From the NCBI GenBank assembly GCA_951804985.1, contig OX638130.1, positions 103,242,040 to 103,306,039 on the forward strand: a DNA stretch of 64,000 nucleotides, read 5' to 3'. Source of the stretch: Dryomyza anilis (lineage: Eukaryota; Arthropoda; Insecta; Diptera; Dryomyzidae). Position numbers and translations under genes: made by a program. This document shows positions 23,797-35,863 of the stretch, in pieces; within the stretch, counting starts at the first letter, position 1; every line of letters starts with the position of its first letter. The notes under the pieces were generated by a model. It saw only the letters and a program-made list of their open reading frames with translations. It did no database searches and had not been told where the DNA came from.

Positions 23797-24330
23797 TTTG
23801 CATAATGATGACATTAAATTGAAACGCATTATTAATCCTTTTAATGCACTTGTGGTGCAGTCGCATTGCATTCGTGAAGAATATAATATATTGACACAGA
23901 TACACAGAAGGACACCGAGAGACAGACGAACACAAACACATTTATTCAGCTTGCTTTCGCTGTCGCAAGCACGACTACATTCGGCTCCCCGATGCATAAT
24001 GTTGCTGTCAGTATCAGCAACATCAACAGCAGCAGCAACAGTATCATCATCATCTTTGCTTGATGTTGGCAGCACAGCTGTTGATGCTGTTGATGCTGTT
24101 GATGTTGCTGTTGCCTGCCACTGCATTACGGCGCCCACATGACTTTGAGTGAAAGGCAATCCTTGCAACTCGGCTGCAATGGCTGCCACGCGGACTACTA
24201 CTCGCGCAACATTATGGACGCGATGATGGTTGTGGTTGCGATTTCAGATCTGACAGCGTATTAAAGTGAAACTCATTTGGGTGCTGCTGTGTGTGAGTTT
24301 GTCGAAGGAGTGGAGTGTTCAATGTGCTGG
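23797..24330 (-). other. G+C-richer island with CAG/CAT-type triplet runs, possible minus-strand coding exon
   Basis: On the minus strand an ATG at 24187-24189 opens a 131-codon frame to 23797. It begins MAAIAAELQGLPFTQSHVGA, then has a run rich in Ala-Thr-Ser, an acidic SSKDDDDTVAAAVDVADTD segment and an AT-poor stretch. The triplet repeats (GTTGATGCT/CAACAGCAT) produce open frames on both strands: a 114-codon plus frame covers the same DNA. Frame choice is therefore weak. I recognise no domain. It could be a 5' exon with homopolymer runs, as is common in fly regulatory genes, or untranslated or enhancer DNA. Confidence 0.2.
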
Positions 24331-24690
24331 ATTTATTCAGGTGCCAAAATTTTAAACTTGTTGGTTGGGTTATTTATGTCAAACGTGGCTGCTGAAATTC
24401 TATAGCATTTGGCATGTTTTTAAGACATATTATGGTTAAATTTAATGCTTTAGCTGATTAAGGTTTACAATTTAATTATGTGGAATTAAGCATGATATTG
24501 ATTTGTCTTGATTTTTTTGACAAATATTTTATTTATATTTATTTAAACAAATTGTATATTAAAGTAGTTAAATGTATAAAATTGAATATAAAAATATTGA
24601 TTCAAGAAATTAGGTTGCAACATAAACTCGGAAGAAATCTACAATCAATGTTGAATGTCACTTATACGTCACGTTGTTCGTATTTTATAT
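24331..24690. other. AT-rich low-copy DNA
   Basis: No feature seen. The end of this stretch is the insertion site of the fold-back MITE. Confidence 0.4.
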
Positions 24691-24693
24691 TAA

Positions 24694-25032
24694 AGGGTTT
24701 TTTAACAGGGACGCTACAAAAGTAGAGCGACAGGGACAGCAAACGACGCCATATTTCTTGCCGCTATTTTGACATTTCTCTTCAGTAAGGTTTGCCATTT
24801 CATGATGAAAAGATATACGAATTTGAATTTCGGTAGTAAATTTTAATAATTTCGACTCGTTGTTGGCTCGTATATCTTTCCATCATGAAATGGCAAACCT
24901 TACTGAAGAGAAATGTCAAAAGAACGGCAAGAAATATGGCGTCGTTTGCTGTCCATGTCGCTCTACTTTTGTAGCGTCCCTGTTGAAAAACCCTTGAAAA
25001 AAACTTTTGTAGCGCTCTTATTGAAAAACCCT
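24694..25032 (+). mobile_element. Mariner-derived fold-back MITE, copy C (independent insertion)
   Basis: Opposite orientation to copies A and B. It starts with the 5' terminus (AGGGTTTTTTAACAGGGACG), runs through the mariner leader, turns at about 24835 in the DNA for the transposase N terminus, and returns to an inverted 5' terminus at about 24990. An extra 3' terminus (GTAGCGCTCTTATTGAAAAA) ends at 25032. Flanks TTAA/TTAA fit a TA target. The same three-termini design at an unrelated site shows a family that was mobilised as a unit. Confidence 0.85.
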
Positions 25033-25039
25033 TTAATTC

Positions 25040-25246
25040 TTTTTTCCATTTTTGTTCATTTTTTTATTTCTTTAGTTCCTTATTTCTGTATTTGTTTGTT
25101 TCTTTACTTCTTTCCTTTTAATTTATTTCTTAATTTCCTTATTTCCCTATTTCTTAATTTTTGTTATTTTCTTTTTCTTAATTTCTCCTTTTCTCTTTTT
25201 CTATATTTCGTCACATATTTATTTATCTATCTATGTACTTATTTAC

Positions 25247-25305
<59 letters not shown>

Positions 25306-26520
25306 TATATTTATTTATTTATATATTTATTTATTTATTTACCTGCATTCTTACTTACTTTGTTAGATTTTTTTGCGTTTGAATTAGTGTTTTTTTTGTT
25401 TTCTTTTTTTTTCTATTTTGACTGTTTATTTTAGCGTTTTTGCATTTTTGATTTAGTTTTTGTGTTTTACATTTTGCTGAGCTTGTTATTTGGTGTTTTT
25501 GCTTTTATTTTAGCGTTTTGGTTTTATGTTTTTGTTTTACTTTTTGTTTTTTTTTTTTGTTTTTTTGCTTTTGTTGTTGATTTCCTTTTTGTGTTTTGGG
25601 TTTCATTTTTATGTTTCTGCTTTTCTTTTTACTCTTTGTTTTTCTTTCGTTTTTGGTTTTTTGTGTTTTAGATTTTTCTTTTGATTTTCAGTGTGTTTTT
25701 GTTGTTAATTTTTAGTGTCTGTTTTTGCTTTTGTGTTTTTATTTTTCTATTGTTTTTGAGTTTGCTTGTTTTTTACTCTTGTTTTTTGTGTTTTTCTTTT
25801 GTTTTTGTTTTGGATTTTGTGGTTTTGATTTTATGTGCTTTTTTTTGTTGTTATATTTCTGTTGTTTTCGTTTTTGATTTCGTTGTTGCTTTTTTATTTT
25901 TGTTTTAACTTCATTTATTCTGTTTTTGCCTTTGTTTCTGTGTTGGCTTGTGTTTTTTGTGTTTTTGCTTTTGTTTTATGTATTTACTTTAGTTTCTGTG
26001 TTAATGCTTTTGTTTTTGTTTTTTCATTATTGTTATTGCTTTTGTTTTAGTGTTTTTGTTTATGTGGTTTGCTTTTGTTTCTGTGTGTACTCAATTTTGT
26101 GTTTTTGATTTTATTTTTGTTTGTGATTTTGTGTTTTAACTTTTTATATTTTGAATAGGTTTTTTACTTTTGTATCTGATTTTCCTGTTTTTTTTTTTTT
26201 GATTTTGTTGTGTTTTTAGCTAATTTGTTTATATAATTTTTCTTTTATTTTTTGCATTTTTTATTTTGTTGTTCCTTTTTTTTTGCTTGTTGTTTGTGTG
26301 TTTTTCTGTTTTTATGTATTTGATTTTGGTTATGTGTTTTTGTTATTATTTTTTGTTTTTACATTTGTTATAGTGTTTTTGATTATACTGTTGTTTTAGT
26401 TTTTGTTTTGTTTTTTTCATTTTATATTTTTGTTTTTGCTTTTGATTTTGTATTTTTTTATAGTTTTTTTTTTTTTGTATATATATATTTTTTTGTATTT
26501 GAGTTTTTATTTTCATAGCT
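25040..26520 (+). repeat. T-rich simple sequence (TTTTTGCTTTTGTTTT) with an ATTT run
   Basis: Begins with C/T-rich TTTCTTAATTTC words, passes through a clean (TATT)n run at about 25243-25350, then about 1 kb of GTTTTTGCTTTTGTTTT words. Overlapping plus frames of 60-173 codons are Phe/Leu/Val-rich artefacts. The vocabulary is the complement of 10020-10560. Confidence 0.88.
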
Positions 26521-27770
26521 GGTTTAAATTCATGAAATACTTGATTAATCTGTTGGTAAAAGTTTATTTGACTTCTGTTGGTTATTCAAATAAAATATTT
26601 TTTAAATATAATATTTAGCATGTTCCTAAACAGATGTCACGTCAGCGCCACCGGCGTAACATTTAAAGCTGTCAGACGTGACGACTGCCAAGTGTTACAT
26701 GGTGCGTAAAACATGTGATGCACGTAACACAACCTATGATTAGCATTTCGAACAACACCTAGAACAAAAAGAGGCTTAAAAGAAGGTAACCAAAAAATAA
26801 AAAAAGATAGGTAAGCTAAACAAAAACAAATGAAAATGAATAGCAAAAGATTTTAACGCTTTTAAATGGGTATTAGACATAGATAAAAACGTAAAAATAA
26901 TATTAAACAATTTAAGCTTTTACTTGAGAACCTCTTTATAAAATGAAAACAAACACAAAAAACAGTAATGTGTTAAGTTATCAGAGTAGCAAAAGATAGG
27001 CAACCTTAGAGAGATAGTCTCGCCTTTAATAGCTTTAAAGCTCGCATTGTATTAAATTAGCTTTCGATAGGTTTCAACTGCTACTTTTTTTTTGCTTTTT
27101 TTAGTTATTTCTTTTATTATTTTTTTTTTGTGCTCATTTTCGCTCTGCTCGACTGCTTTGTTTATTTTATGAAGCTGCACTAATGGAGCTTTATTATTAT
27201 TGCCAAAGTTTCTCTGGGCTATTTAAATGGAAATGCGGAAGTTTTGGCAATTTTGGATTTTTTTTTCCTATCTTTTGTTCCTTTTTATCGAAGGATATGT
27301 TTGTCGAGATAAGCCAAATACAAGTAATTTTTGTTTTTGTTATTGTTTTTGTTTACTTAAAAGGAAGATTAAGCAACGTGTCTAAAAAGTGAGCTTCAAT
27401 AAATTGCCTAAATTATTTTATGGCGTTATTATGAAGAAATGGCAGCTGATACTGCTACAAAGTTGATATAAAATATGCTTTTTTTCTCATTATAAAATTT
27501 TAAAAGTGCTAAAACCTATTATATATTAAATAATCAGACACTTTATTATTGCAAAATTATGTTGTAAACAAAAAAGTAGGTACTAAATAATAATATAAAA
27601 AAAAACTATCTAATGATTTATGAAATTTAAACGGAAATTTATAAAATAGAGCATTTATGGTATTTACATTTGTTATTTCATATTTTAGATTTATAAAAAC
27701 ATTTTTAAATATTAAATATTGAGAATTTTCAAATTGTCCTCATTCTATTACAGTGATATTATGAATAATA
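26521..27770. other. Low-copy DNA, no firm gene
   Basis: A less AT-rich patch at 26635-26760 (CACGTCAGCGCCACCGGCG, GCTGTCAGACGTGACG) and a short frame at 27183 starting MELYYYCQSFSGLFKWKC have no recognisable homology. Otherwise AT-rich. Confidence 0.4.
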
Positions 27771-28675
27771 TTTGTTAAAATAACAAATATTTGTAATTAC
27801 AACAAATATTCGTTCTTAATACAAATATTTTTTTATTACTACAAATATTTGTTAGTACAACAAATAATTATATTTTTAACAAATAATTGTAATTACAACA
27901 AATATTTGGTAATATAACAAATATTTGCTATTTACACAAATAATGTTTAGTACAACAAATATATGTCATTACAACAAATAATTGTAATTATAACAAATAT
28001 TTGGTAATATAACAAATATTTGTTATTAGAGCGAATAGTTGTTATTAGAGCGATTAGCTGTAATTACAACAAAATAATTGTTATTACAACAATTATTTGT
28101 TAAAACAACAATTATTTCTTATCGCAATAATTAGTTGTTACTATAACTAATATTATTTTACAACGAATATTTTTTAATACAACAATTTTTTAATATTACA
28201 ATTAACAAATATTTGTATTTAGTACAAATATTTGTTATTATTACAAATATTTGTTATTATTACAAATATTTGTTATTATTACAAATATTTGTTATTATTA
28301 CAAATACTTGTTATTAAAATAATATTTGTTATTACAACAATTATTTGTTAAAACAACAACTATTTTTTGTTACAATAACAAATATTTTTTTAACAAATAT
28401 TTGTATTTAACACAAATATTCGTTCTTAATACATATATTTTATTACAACAAATAATTGTTATTATTATATTTGCGATTACTAAAAATATCTGCTATTACA
28501 ACCAAAATTATTTGTTATTGCATAAAATATATATAATTTTAACAAACATTTTTTATTACAAGAAATATTTTTTATCACAACAATAATTTATTATTATTAC
28601 AAATATTAATTATTACAACAAATATTTGTTACTTCAACAAATATTTGTTATTACAACAAATATTTGAATTAACAA
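27771..28675. repeat. Array of AACAAATATTTGTT palindromes
   Basis: The perfect 14-base palindrome AACAAATATTTGTT and close variants recur every 15-19 bases, separated by ATTA- or ATTAC-type spacers. Regular 19-bp units (CAAATATTTGTTATTATTA) occur near 28205-28310. An 86-codon Ile/Tyr-rich frame at 28326 is an artefact. Confidence 0.88.
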
Positions 28676-29000
28676 TTTTCTAGTAGAAAAATTTAATTGA
28701 TAAAAGATTTAAATAAACAAATTAATTCAAGCTGTTACATACAAAAGTCAAAATTAAAACTCGAAATATTAAAAATGTTCAAAATAATGAATATTTTTCA
28801 TTTCGAATTCATTAAATAATATTTAAAAAAATTGCTATCTCCTCTAAATTCGACAATGAAATTAAGGCAGTCATCGAGTGTACGTTTAATGCGAATTGAT
28901 TGTCTTCGACTGGAAAAATTCAATGAATGGAACAATCGTCAAAAAGGCAGGCAGCAGCAGAAAGCCATTGAATTTTGCAGAAAGGATATTCAAGGATAAA

Positions 29001-29180
29001 ATGCTTTTGTCTGCTGCAGTGCTACTGCTTCTGGTACTCAATCGAACATTCTGTCAGTGCGCTCGTTATGCCTGCCTCTTGGCTTGGCTTCTAAATGCAG
29101 AAGCATTTGTGCAGGACTTCGATGGTAGCTCAGTGCAGGTACATTCAAGTTGGAGAGGAGACAGTGAGAGATTGGGTTGA
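29001..29180 (+). CDS. Possible first exon with signal-peptide-like N terminus, unrecognised
   Basis: From an ATG at 29001 the frame starts MLLSAAVLLLLVLNRTFCQC, a hydrophobic core followed by polar residues and Cys, like a secretory signal. It continues ARYACLLAWLLNAEAFVQDF and ends at a TGA (29178-29180). Possible splice donors are GATG|GTAGCT (29123) and GTGCAG|GTACAT (29137). The upstream frame remains open to 28896. G+C is clearly higher than in the surrounding satellites. There is no cysteine pattern or domain I can name, and a second hydrophobic stretch follows at once. A chance frame in low-copy DNA is the main alternative. Confidence 0.2.
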   Translation: MLLSAAVLLLLVLNRTFCQCARYACLLAWLLNAEAFVQDFDGSSVQVHSSWRGDSERLG

Positions 29181-29329
29181 ACGAGGTGAGGAAGAAAATA
29201 GCCGCAAGGCAGAAAGAACAAGAAAAGATGGATAAACATGTTAATTGCTGCTACGTTCAGTAAGTAGTGATCGAACATCAATGACTTTTAGACGTCAACG
29301 AGTGTCAAGCAATGACGTGTGAATGCTGT

Positions 29330-30020
29330 TAACGAGTAACGATAGAATAGCAGTACGTACTAAATATTTGAACTAGTGATAGTATACAACGAGTACCTAC
29401 AATTAAATAAAGTGTAACATCTAGAAGAACTATCGACGTTTTTATTACATTGAACATTACTGTAAAGCAGTAGCAAACATTAACGAGTATTACACATAAA
29501 CGACTAATAAATATAAACGACTATGAAATATAAACTAGTATAAAACATGAACGAGTAAACAATATGAACACAACCACAATTTGAGATTATCTATGTGTCG
29601 ATAAACGAGTATCGAAAATAAATAAATACTATGTACTTTTATGTGTCATAAACAACGAGTTCTAAACATTAATTCGTTCAAACGACTGTCAAACGGGTAT
29701 CAATCGAGTATCAAACGAGTGCCAAAGGAGTGCCAAATGAGTGCCAAATGAGTGTCAAATGAGTGTCAAATTAGTGCCAAATGAGTGCAAAATGAGTGCC
29801 AAATGATTGCTAAATGAGTGCCAAACGAGTGTTAAACGAGTTCAAAAGGGTGTCAAATGAGTGCCTAACGAGTGCCAAACGACTAGAGTGTTAAAGGATG
29901 CCAAACGAGTGTTAAAAGACTGCCATACGAGTATGAAACAAGTGTCAAACGAGTATCAAATGAGTGCCGAACGAGTGTCAAATGAGTGCCAAACGAGTAA
30001 CGAACAGAACAAATTGACTA
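29330..30020 (+). repeat. 11-bp minisatellite (TGAGTGCCAAA) with degenerate ACGAGT flanks
   Basis: From about 29690 to 30000 the unit TGAGTGCCAAA or CGAGTGTCAAA repeats every 11 bases with few indels. Before 29690 only the core ACGAGTA(T/A)C survives at irregular spacing. It also reappears around 30620-30660. Confidence 0.85.
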
Positions 30021-31320
30021 CATTTCGAACATAAACGAGCAGCGAACTTCTTAGTAACACAATCATCATCGACATCACTAGCACGAGTTAATAAGTAAAA
30101 TTTACTATATTTATCTTTTGGGCACAGCAAATATTTGCAGGTACAAAGAAAGCATAAAAAAAATTCCTATGTAGCATTTTGTACATTTTTCACTAAGTTC
30201 AAATAATTTCAAATATATATATATATAATTATATTTATAAAATATGTACAGTAAAAATTAAAACAGATTTTGTAATTTTCAATAAATTAAATAAACACAA
30301 AATATTGTGATATAAATGTAGTCAAATTAGATTTAGAAATTAAATAAATAAAATAAATAAAAATCTATTTATATAAAAATAATTTTATATATTTTTTAAT
30401 TATATCCTTTTTGTTATATCTATCAAAACAAAGAGTAGCGACATAGCAAAATACATAACATGAAGAAATTCACATCCCCAAATAGTTCCAAACATCAAAG
30501 TTTAAATACCATTTAACATCAACATTTACCGATCATCAACGAATCAACACGACACAAAATCCAAAATATGAGGTATTGCATAAAAACACAGTGCACGTCG
30601 CAACAATAAAAATTCATTACCAACGAGTATCCTCCGCCTGCCCTGATCAACGAGTACCAGTTGAACGTGCAACGGAAGCCAACGACTATTCGTTCCACCG
30701 AGATTTCAATGCAATTCAATTGAATTTGACTGCAACGACGTAAAATGCCTGTGAGGCAGGAATCAATGAAAATTAAAAAAAAACGTGCAGCACAAAATTG
30801 CGGTCAAAGTGGTTGATGCTTATCAGTCGCTCCGAGACAAAAATACCACAAAAAGGCCGGAAATTCAAATTCCAAGGACGACAGACATAGCACGACGAAT
30901 GCACAGAAATAAACTGCGTGCAAATTTGCAGTAAAAGATGTGGTCAGAAATAGAAACCAAGTCGAAAATATATTTAAAGCGAGGCAAAATTGTTGAAGGC
31001 GAAGGACTTTGCAAACAAAAAGACACACAACAGTGGGTGCGTTACTAGTTAGAAATGTTAAGTAAGGTTTAAACAAAAAAAAAGTAACAAAAAAATCCAC
31101 TTTTTTGCATTTTAGGCGCACTATCACAGATATTCGCATGGCTTTTAAAGTGGCCAAATTTGGAATGTGAAGCCATAAATGGGAGCTAGTTTTTTTTTTC
31201 AGAAAACAACAATACTTAACGTGAATGCAAAAATAGGCGGAAGTAGACTATTAAAAGAGGAAAATACACATAGTCGTTTTTAAGTATGTTCGGGGTACAG
31301 AATAAGCAAAAAGCGCGTAA
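30021..31320. other. Low-copy DNA, no firm gene
   Basis: AT-rich to 30480; a less AT-rich segment 30500-31180 has minus frames of 66 and 117 codons without recognisable domains. Nothing else seen. Confidence 0.4.
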
Positions 31321-31324
31321 ATGA

Positions 31325-31985
31325 TGTTTTTGAAAATGTTTAGTGTAAAATTGAATTTCTAGTGAAAAATTAAAATTTTAGTGAAAAATTGAATTTTTAG
31401 TGAGAATATGAAATTTTAGTGAAAATTTTAATTTTTAGTGGAAAATTGAATTTTGGATTTCTTGCGAAAAAAAAATAATTTTTTAGTTAAAAATATAATT
31501 TTTAATGAACATTGCATTTTAAGTGAAAAATTAAATATCTAGTGAAAATGGAATTCTCAGTGAAAAATTGAATTTCTAGTGAAAAATTAAAATTTTAGTG
31601 AAAATTTGATTTTATACTGAAAAATTATATTTTATGTAAAAAATTAAAATTTTAGTGAAAAATTTAATTTTTAGTGAAAAATTGAATTATAGTGAAAAAT
31701 TTAATTATTTTAATAAAAATTTTAATTTTTGTGAAAATTTGAATTTTTAGTGAAAATTGATTTTTTGGTGAAAAAATTAATTTTTAGTTTAAATTTAATT
31801 TTTAGTTAAAAATTGAAGTTTTAGTGAAAAATAGTATTTTCATTTAAATGAAAATTTGAAATTTCAGTCAAAATTGTAAATATTAGTGAATTCGAACTTC
31901 AAGTGTATATTTGAATTTTTAATGAAAATTTGAATTTTTAGTGAAAATTGAATTTTTGGCGGAAATTTTGAATTTTTAGTGGAAA
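31325..31985 (-). repeat. 19-bp satellite, inverted and decayed
   Basis: Here the plus strand shows AGTGAAAAATTGAATTTTT units, the reverse complement of the arrays at 5103 and 37315. Units vary more in length and sequence. The 63-codon minus frame at 31864 is satellite translation. Confidence 0.88.
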
Positions 31986-32370
31986 ATTTGAATTTCCACC
32001 TGAAATTAAATTTACAGTAATCAAGAGAAATTTTTAATATTGATGAATAATTCATAATACTGATGATGAATTCATAATATTGATGTAAAGGTCATCGAAT
32101 TAATGACGAAATAAAAATATTCATGAATTACTAAGAATCTTAACGATGAATTTATTATATTGATGATGAATTTACAATAATCAAGATAAATTCATAATTC
32201 ATATTATTGATGAATAATTCACAATATTGATAAATAATTGAATATATTCCCGTTATCATAACATTGTTATTGATAAAGAATTCACTATATTCATGAAATT
32301 GAGGATTTTCATTTAAAAATTCAAATTAAAAATTTAAATTTCAATTATTCATCAATATTATGAATTATAA

Positions 32371-32678
32371 TAATAAGAATAATAGTTTGGCGCTACAGTC
32401 CTGTATAGAACTTCGGCCGAGCTCTCTCACCATTTTGAGCTGTGCGTGTTATATTTGTACTCAAAGTGGTGGGACCTACAGTTTATTGAATCCGAATCCG
32501 AACGGCGGGTGACAGCTTTTCATAGGCAATATAAGTAAAATGAGAGTAAAAACTCTCATAGGTTTGCCATTTACTGACGAGACGTAGCGCGGTATAGAAA
32601 AATGTGTCTATGAAAAGATGTTATTAGCCCCAGTCCAGGCTTGAACCGGGGACCTAACCACTGAGCTACCGCGGCTAC
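32371..32678 (-). mobile_element. tRNA-derived SINE, minus strand, with target duplication
   Basis: Reverse complement begins GTAGCCGCGGTAGCTCAGTG (A box), then GTTAGGTCCCCGGTTCAAGC (B box) and the family body, ending in a TATTATTCTTATTATTA tail. An 8-bp duplication, AATTATAA, flanks it (32363-32370, 32679-32686). Here the anticodon arm is missing: the A-box arm runs straight into the T-arm, unlike the copy at 10642. The B box is better preserved than in that copy. Confidence 0.88.
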
Positions 32679-33325
32679 AATTATAAATTATTCATTAATA
32701 TAGTGCAGTTTTCATTCATGTTTTAAATTCATCGTAAACATTCTGAAATCTTCATCAATATTATCAAATATTCTTCAATAGCATGAATTATTCATTAATA
32801 TTATGAACTCCTCTTGATTATTGTAAATTCATCATCAATTTTAAATATTCTTCAAAATTAGTATTTCTGGAATACTTTAATTCTTAATTTATCTCAACTA
32901 ATTTCTCTACTCAATATTTCTTCATTTTCAAATGGAAATAATCTACGAATTTGTCATTACGAATTTGTCTCAATTTCTGTGGAAAATGGTGTAGTTTATT
33001 TTAAAACTAAATTTTACTCAATTTAATTAAGATTTTTATCAATTTAGATAATATAACGAATTTTTCTTCAAAGACTTTAGAATTTATTAAATTGAGATTA
33101 ACTGGTTTTTTAGTCTTATTTTAAAATTATATAAAATTCTTTATGATACTTCTGTTTAGCATCACCATATTCAAAAATAACCTCATATATTTGTCACACC
33201 TTCCCCCGAACCACTCAAAATGAACCAACCCAGAAAACCTACCAAACAAACAAAGACTTAAGAGACACAAAATAACCAAATTAGAAGCTTTTATGCTAAT
33301 GACAGTCAATCTTGTATTTTTCCAG

Positions 33326-33500
33326 TGGCTATTTTGGCTGCACTTTGCCAGACGATGGTGCTGATGATGACGACGACGACGATGTAGAAGGCAAAAAACC
33401 TACAGTCATCAGAAAATGTGCGATTTTAAAGATTGTGGTAGCAATGTTTGGTTGGCATAAGAGAGCGCATTTGATGGATTTAAAATTGTATTTATGCTAA
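33326..33500 (+). CDS. Possible acidic exon in the loop of the inverted repeat
   Basis: A pyrimidine-rich CTTGTATTTTTCCAG ends at 33325 and is followed by an open frame reading SGYFGCTLPDDGADDDDDDD, then VEGKKPTVIRKCAILK, to a TAA at 33498. The Asp run is encoded by mixed GAT/GAC codons, which is more coding-like than a pure microsatellite. I recognise no domain, and no clear donor is seen before the stop. It may be an exon fragment or chance. Confidence 0.2.
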
Positions 33501-34823
33501 TTTCAGTGAAGGTAGATTTTTGGTTGGTTTCTGTTCTGCAAATGTTTTTTTTTTGTCTGTCATTTTGTCGACATTAAAGGATCGTTTGTCGTTTGTCGTT
33601 TGTTCATTCATTCGCTCATTCAGTGCAGTGCAAATAAGGTAAACATGGCAGTTGAAAAGTGATTTTGCTTTAAGGCACCATTATATGTGACCATAACATT
33701 GTGAAGCTCTTTTGGCAAAGAACAAAGCAAAGTTTTCAAATTATTGTTTGGTGATTTTTGCAAAAGACTTTTCATTAAACTTGAAGTAAAATAAAAATTA
33801 ATCTTTGCAAATTACTTGAAAGTGATTCATGAAGTATTGGAAGAAATTTGCATTACCAAAGAATAAATTAATAAAATTTGCTGCGGGCAGCATAATAATT
33901 TCTGTGTAATAATTTCAAATGGACTTGTGTTGCCATATTGAGTAGAGAAATTAGTTGACAGAAATTAAGAATTAAATTATTTCAGAGATAATAATTTTGA
34001 AAATATTAAAATAAATATTTTTTTAAACTGTGTTTGGTAAATTTAATAATATTGATGATATATTTACAATTATCATAATATTAATAAATAATTCTTGCAT
34101 TTAATAAATATTTCTTAATATTTATGAAGAATTCAGAATGTTTACGATAAATTCCAAACTTTAATAGAAAATGCACAATATTGATGAAGAATTTATAATA
34201 ATGTTGAACTGTTTATAGTATTGATGAATATTTTATGATAAGTGAAGATGAATACGTCATAATATATTGGATTAATTTAAAATATTTTTGTATAATTTAT
34301 AATATTGAAGATTAATTCATAATATTGACGAATAATGTATATTTTTGATGAATAATTCATAATATTGATGCATTGATTAATAATTTATAATAAGTATGAT
34401 GAATAAATCTAAAATATTTGATTAATTTATAATATTTTTGAATAATTCATAATGTTAAAGATTAATTTAAAATATTGACGAATAATTAATGTTGTTGATG
34501 AATAATTCATAGTATTGATGATTTAATTTAAATACTGCTGACAAATTCATAAGAATTCAATACACTTATGAATAATTCATAACAAATTTAAAACAATCAT
34601 AGAGGAATTAAGTACATTGATAAAAATACATAATTATGATAAAGAATTCAAAACATTGATGATGAATAATTTATGATACATTATAATAATTCATAATATT
34701 GATGAATTATTTATTACATTGGTAATGTATTTAAAACTTTGATGAAGAATTCAAATTATTGATTATGAAATTACAGAAATCAATAGCAGCAATTCATTGC
34801 AATGTTGAAAATGCATGTCACTA

Positions 34824-35863
34824 CAGTAATACTGTTATACAGTAATACTGTTATACAGTAATACTGTTATACAGTAATACTGTTATACAGTAATACTGTT
34901 ATACAGTAATACTGTTATACAGTAATACTGTTATACAGTAATACTGTTATACAGTAATACTGTTATACAGTAATACTGTTATACAGTAATACTGTTATAC
35001 AGTAATACTGTTATACAGTAATACTGTTATACAGTAATACTGTTATACAGTAATACTGTTATACAGTAATACTGTTATACAGTAATACTGTTATACAGTA
35101 ATACTGTTATACAGTAATACTGTTATACAGTAATACTGTTATACAGTAATACTGTTATACAGTAATACTGTTATACAGTAATACTGTTATACAGTAATAC
35201 TGTTATACAGTAATACTGTTATACAGTAATACTGTTATACAGTAATACTGTTATACAGTAATACTGTTATACAGTAATACTGTTATACAGTAATACTGTT
35301 ATACAGTAATACTGTTATACAGTAATACTGTTATACAGTAATACTGTTATACAGTAATACTGTTATACAGTAATACTGTTATACAGTAATACTGTTATAC
35401 AGTAATACTGTTATACAGTAATACTGTTATACAGTAATACTGTTATACAGTAATACTGTTATACAGTAATACTGTTATACAGTAATACTGTTATACAGTA
35501 ATACTGTTATACAGTAATACTGTTATACAGTAATACTGTTATACAGTAATACTGTTATACAGTAATACTGTTATACAGTAATACTGTTATACAGTAATAC
35601 TGTTATACAGTAATACTGTTATACAGTAATACTGTTATACAGTAATACTGTTATACAGTAATACTGTTATACAGTAATACTGTTATACAGTAATACTGTT
35701 ATACAGTAATACTGTTATACAGTAATACTGTTATACAGTAATACTGTTATACAGTAATACTGTTATACAGTAATACTGTTATACAGTAATACTGTTATAC
35801 AGTAATACTGTTATACAGTAATACTGTTATACAGTAATACTGTTATACAGTAATACTGTTATA
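34824..35863. repeat. Near-perfect 16-bp satellite (CAGTAATACTGTTATA), 65 units
   Basis: 1,040 bases are exactly 65 units of CAGTAATACTGTTATA. I saw no variant unit. Each unit contains the arms ACAGTA and TACTGT, so hairpins can form with A or TAT in the loop at every position of the array. It ends abruptly in ATAGTACAGTAAAAC, with decayed copies after it (TATACTATAAAACC). Confidence 0.97.

Larger units (their letters stand above)
31990..34800. repeat. Inverted-repeat (fold-back-like) structure of ATTCATAATATTGATGAAT units
   Basis: Both sides consist of loose repeats of ATTCATAATATTGATGAAT, a near-palindrome. Beyond this, 32690-33060 and 33850-34200 match each other in inverse orientation over several hundred bases. 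For instance GAGTAGAGAAATTAGTTGA (33942) occurs as its complement near 32895-32915, and CAGAATGTTTACGATRAATT (34135) as its complement near 32727-32746. The loop, about 33060-33850, is different DNA and holds the possible exon at 33326. Long arms of short tandem repeats recall fold-back transposons, but two opposed copies of one MITE would look the same. Confidence 0.7.

Noticed and set aside
25462..26108. Several hydrophobic plus-strand frames
   Set aside because: They lie in TTTTGCTTTTG simple sequence and overlap each other in different frames.
29120..29150. tRNA A box (GGTAGCTCAGTG) with GGTACATTCAAG as B box
   Set aside because: Spacing between the two is far too short and no arms can form; likely chance.
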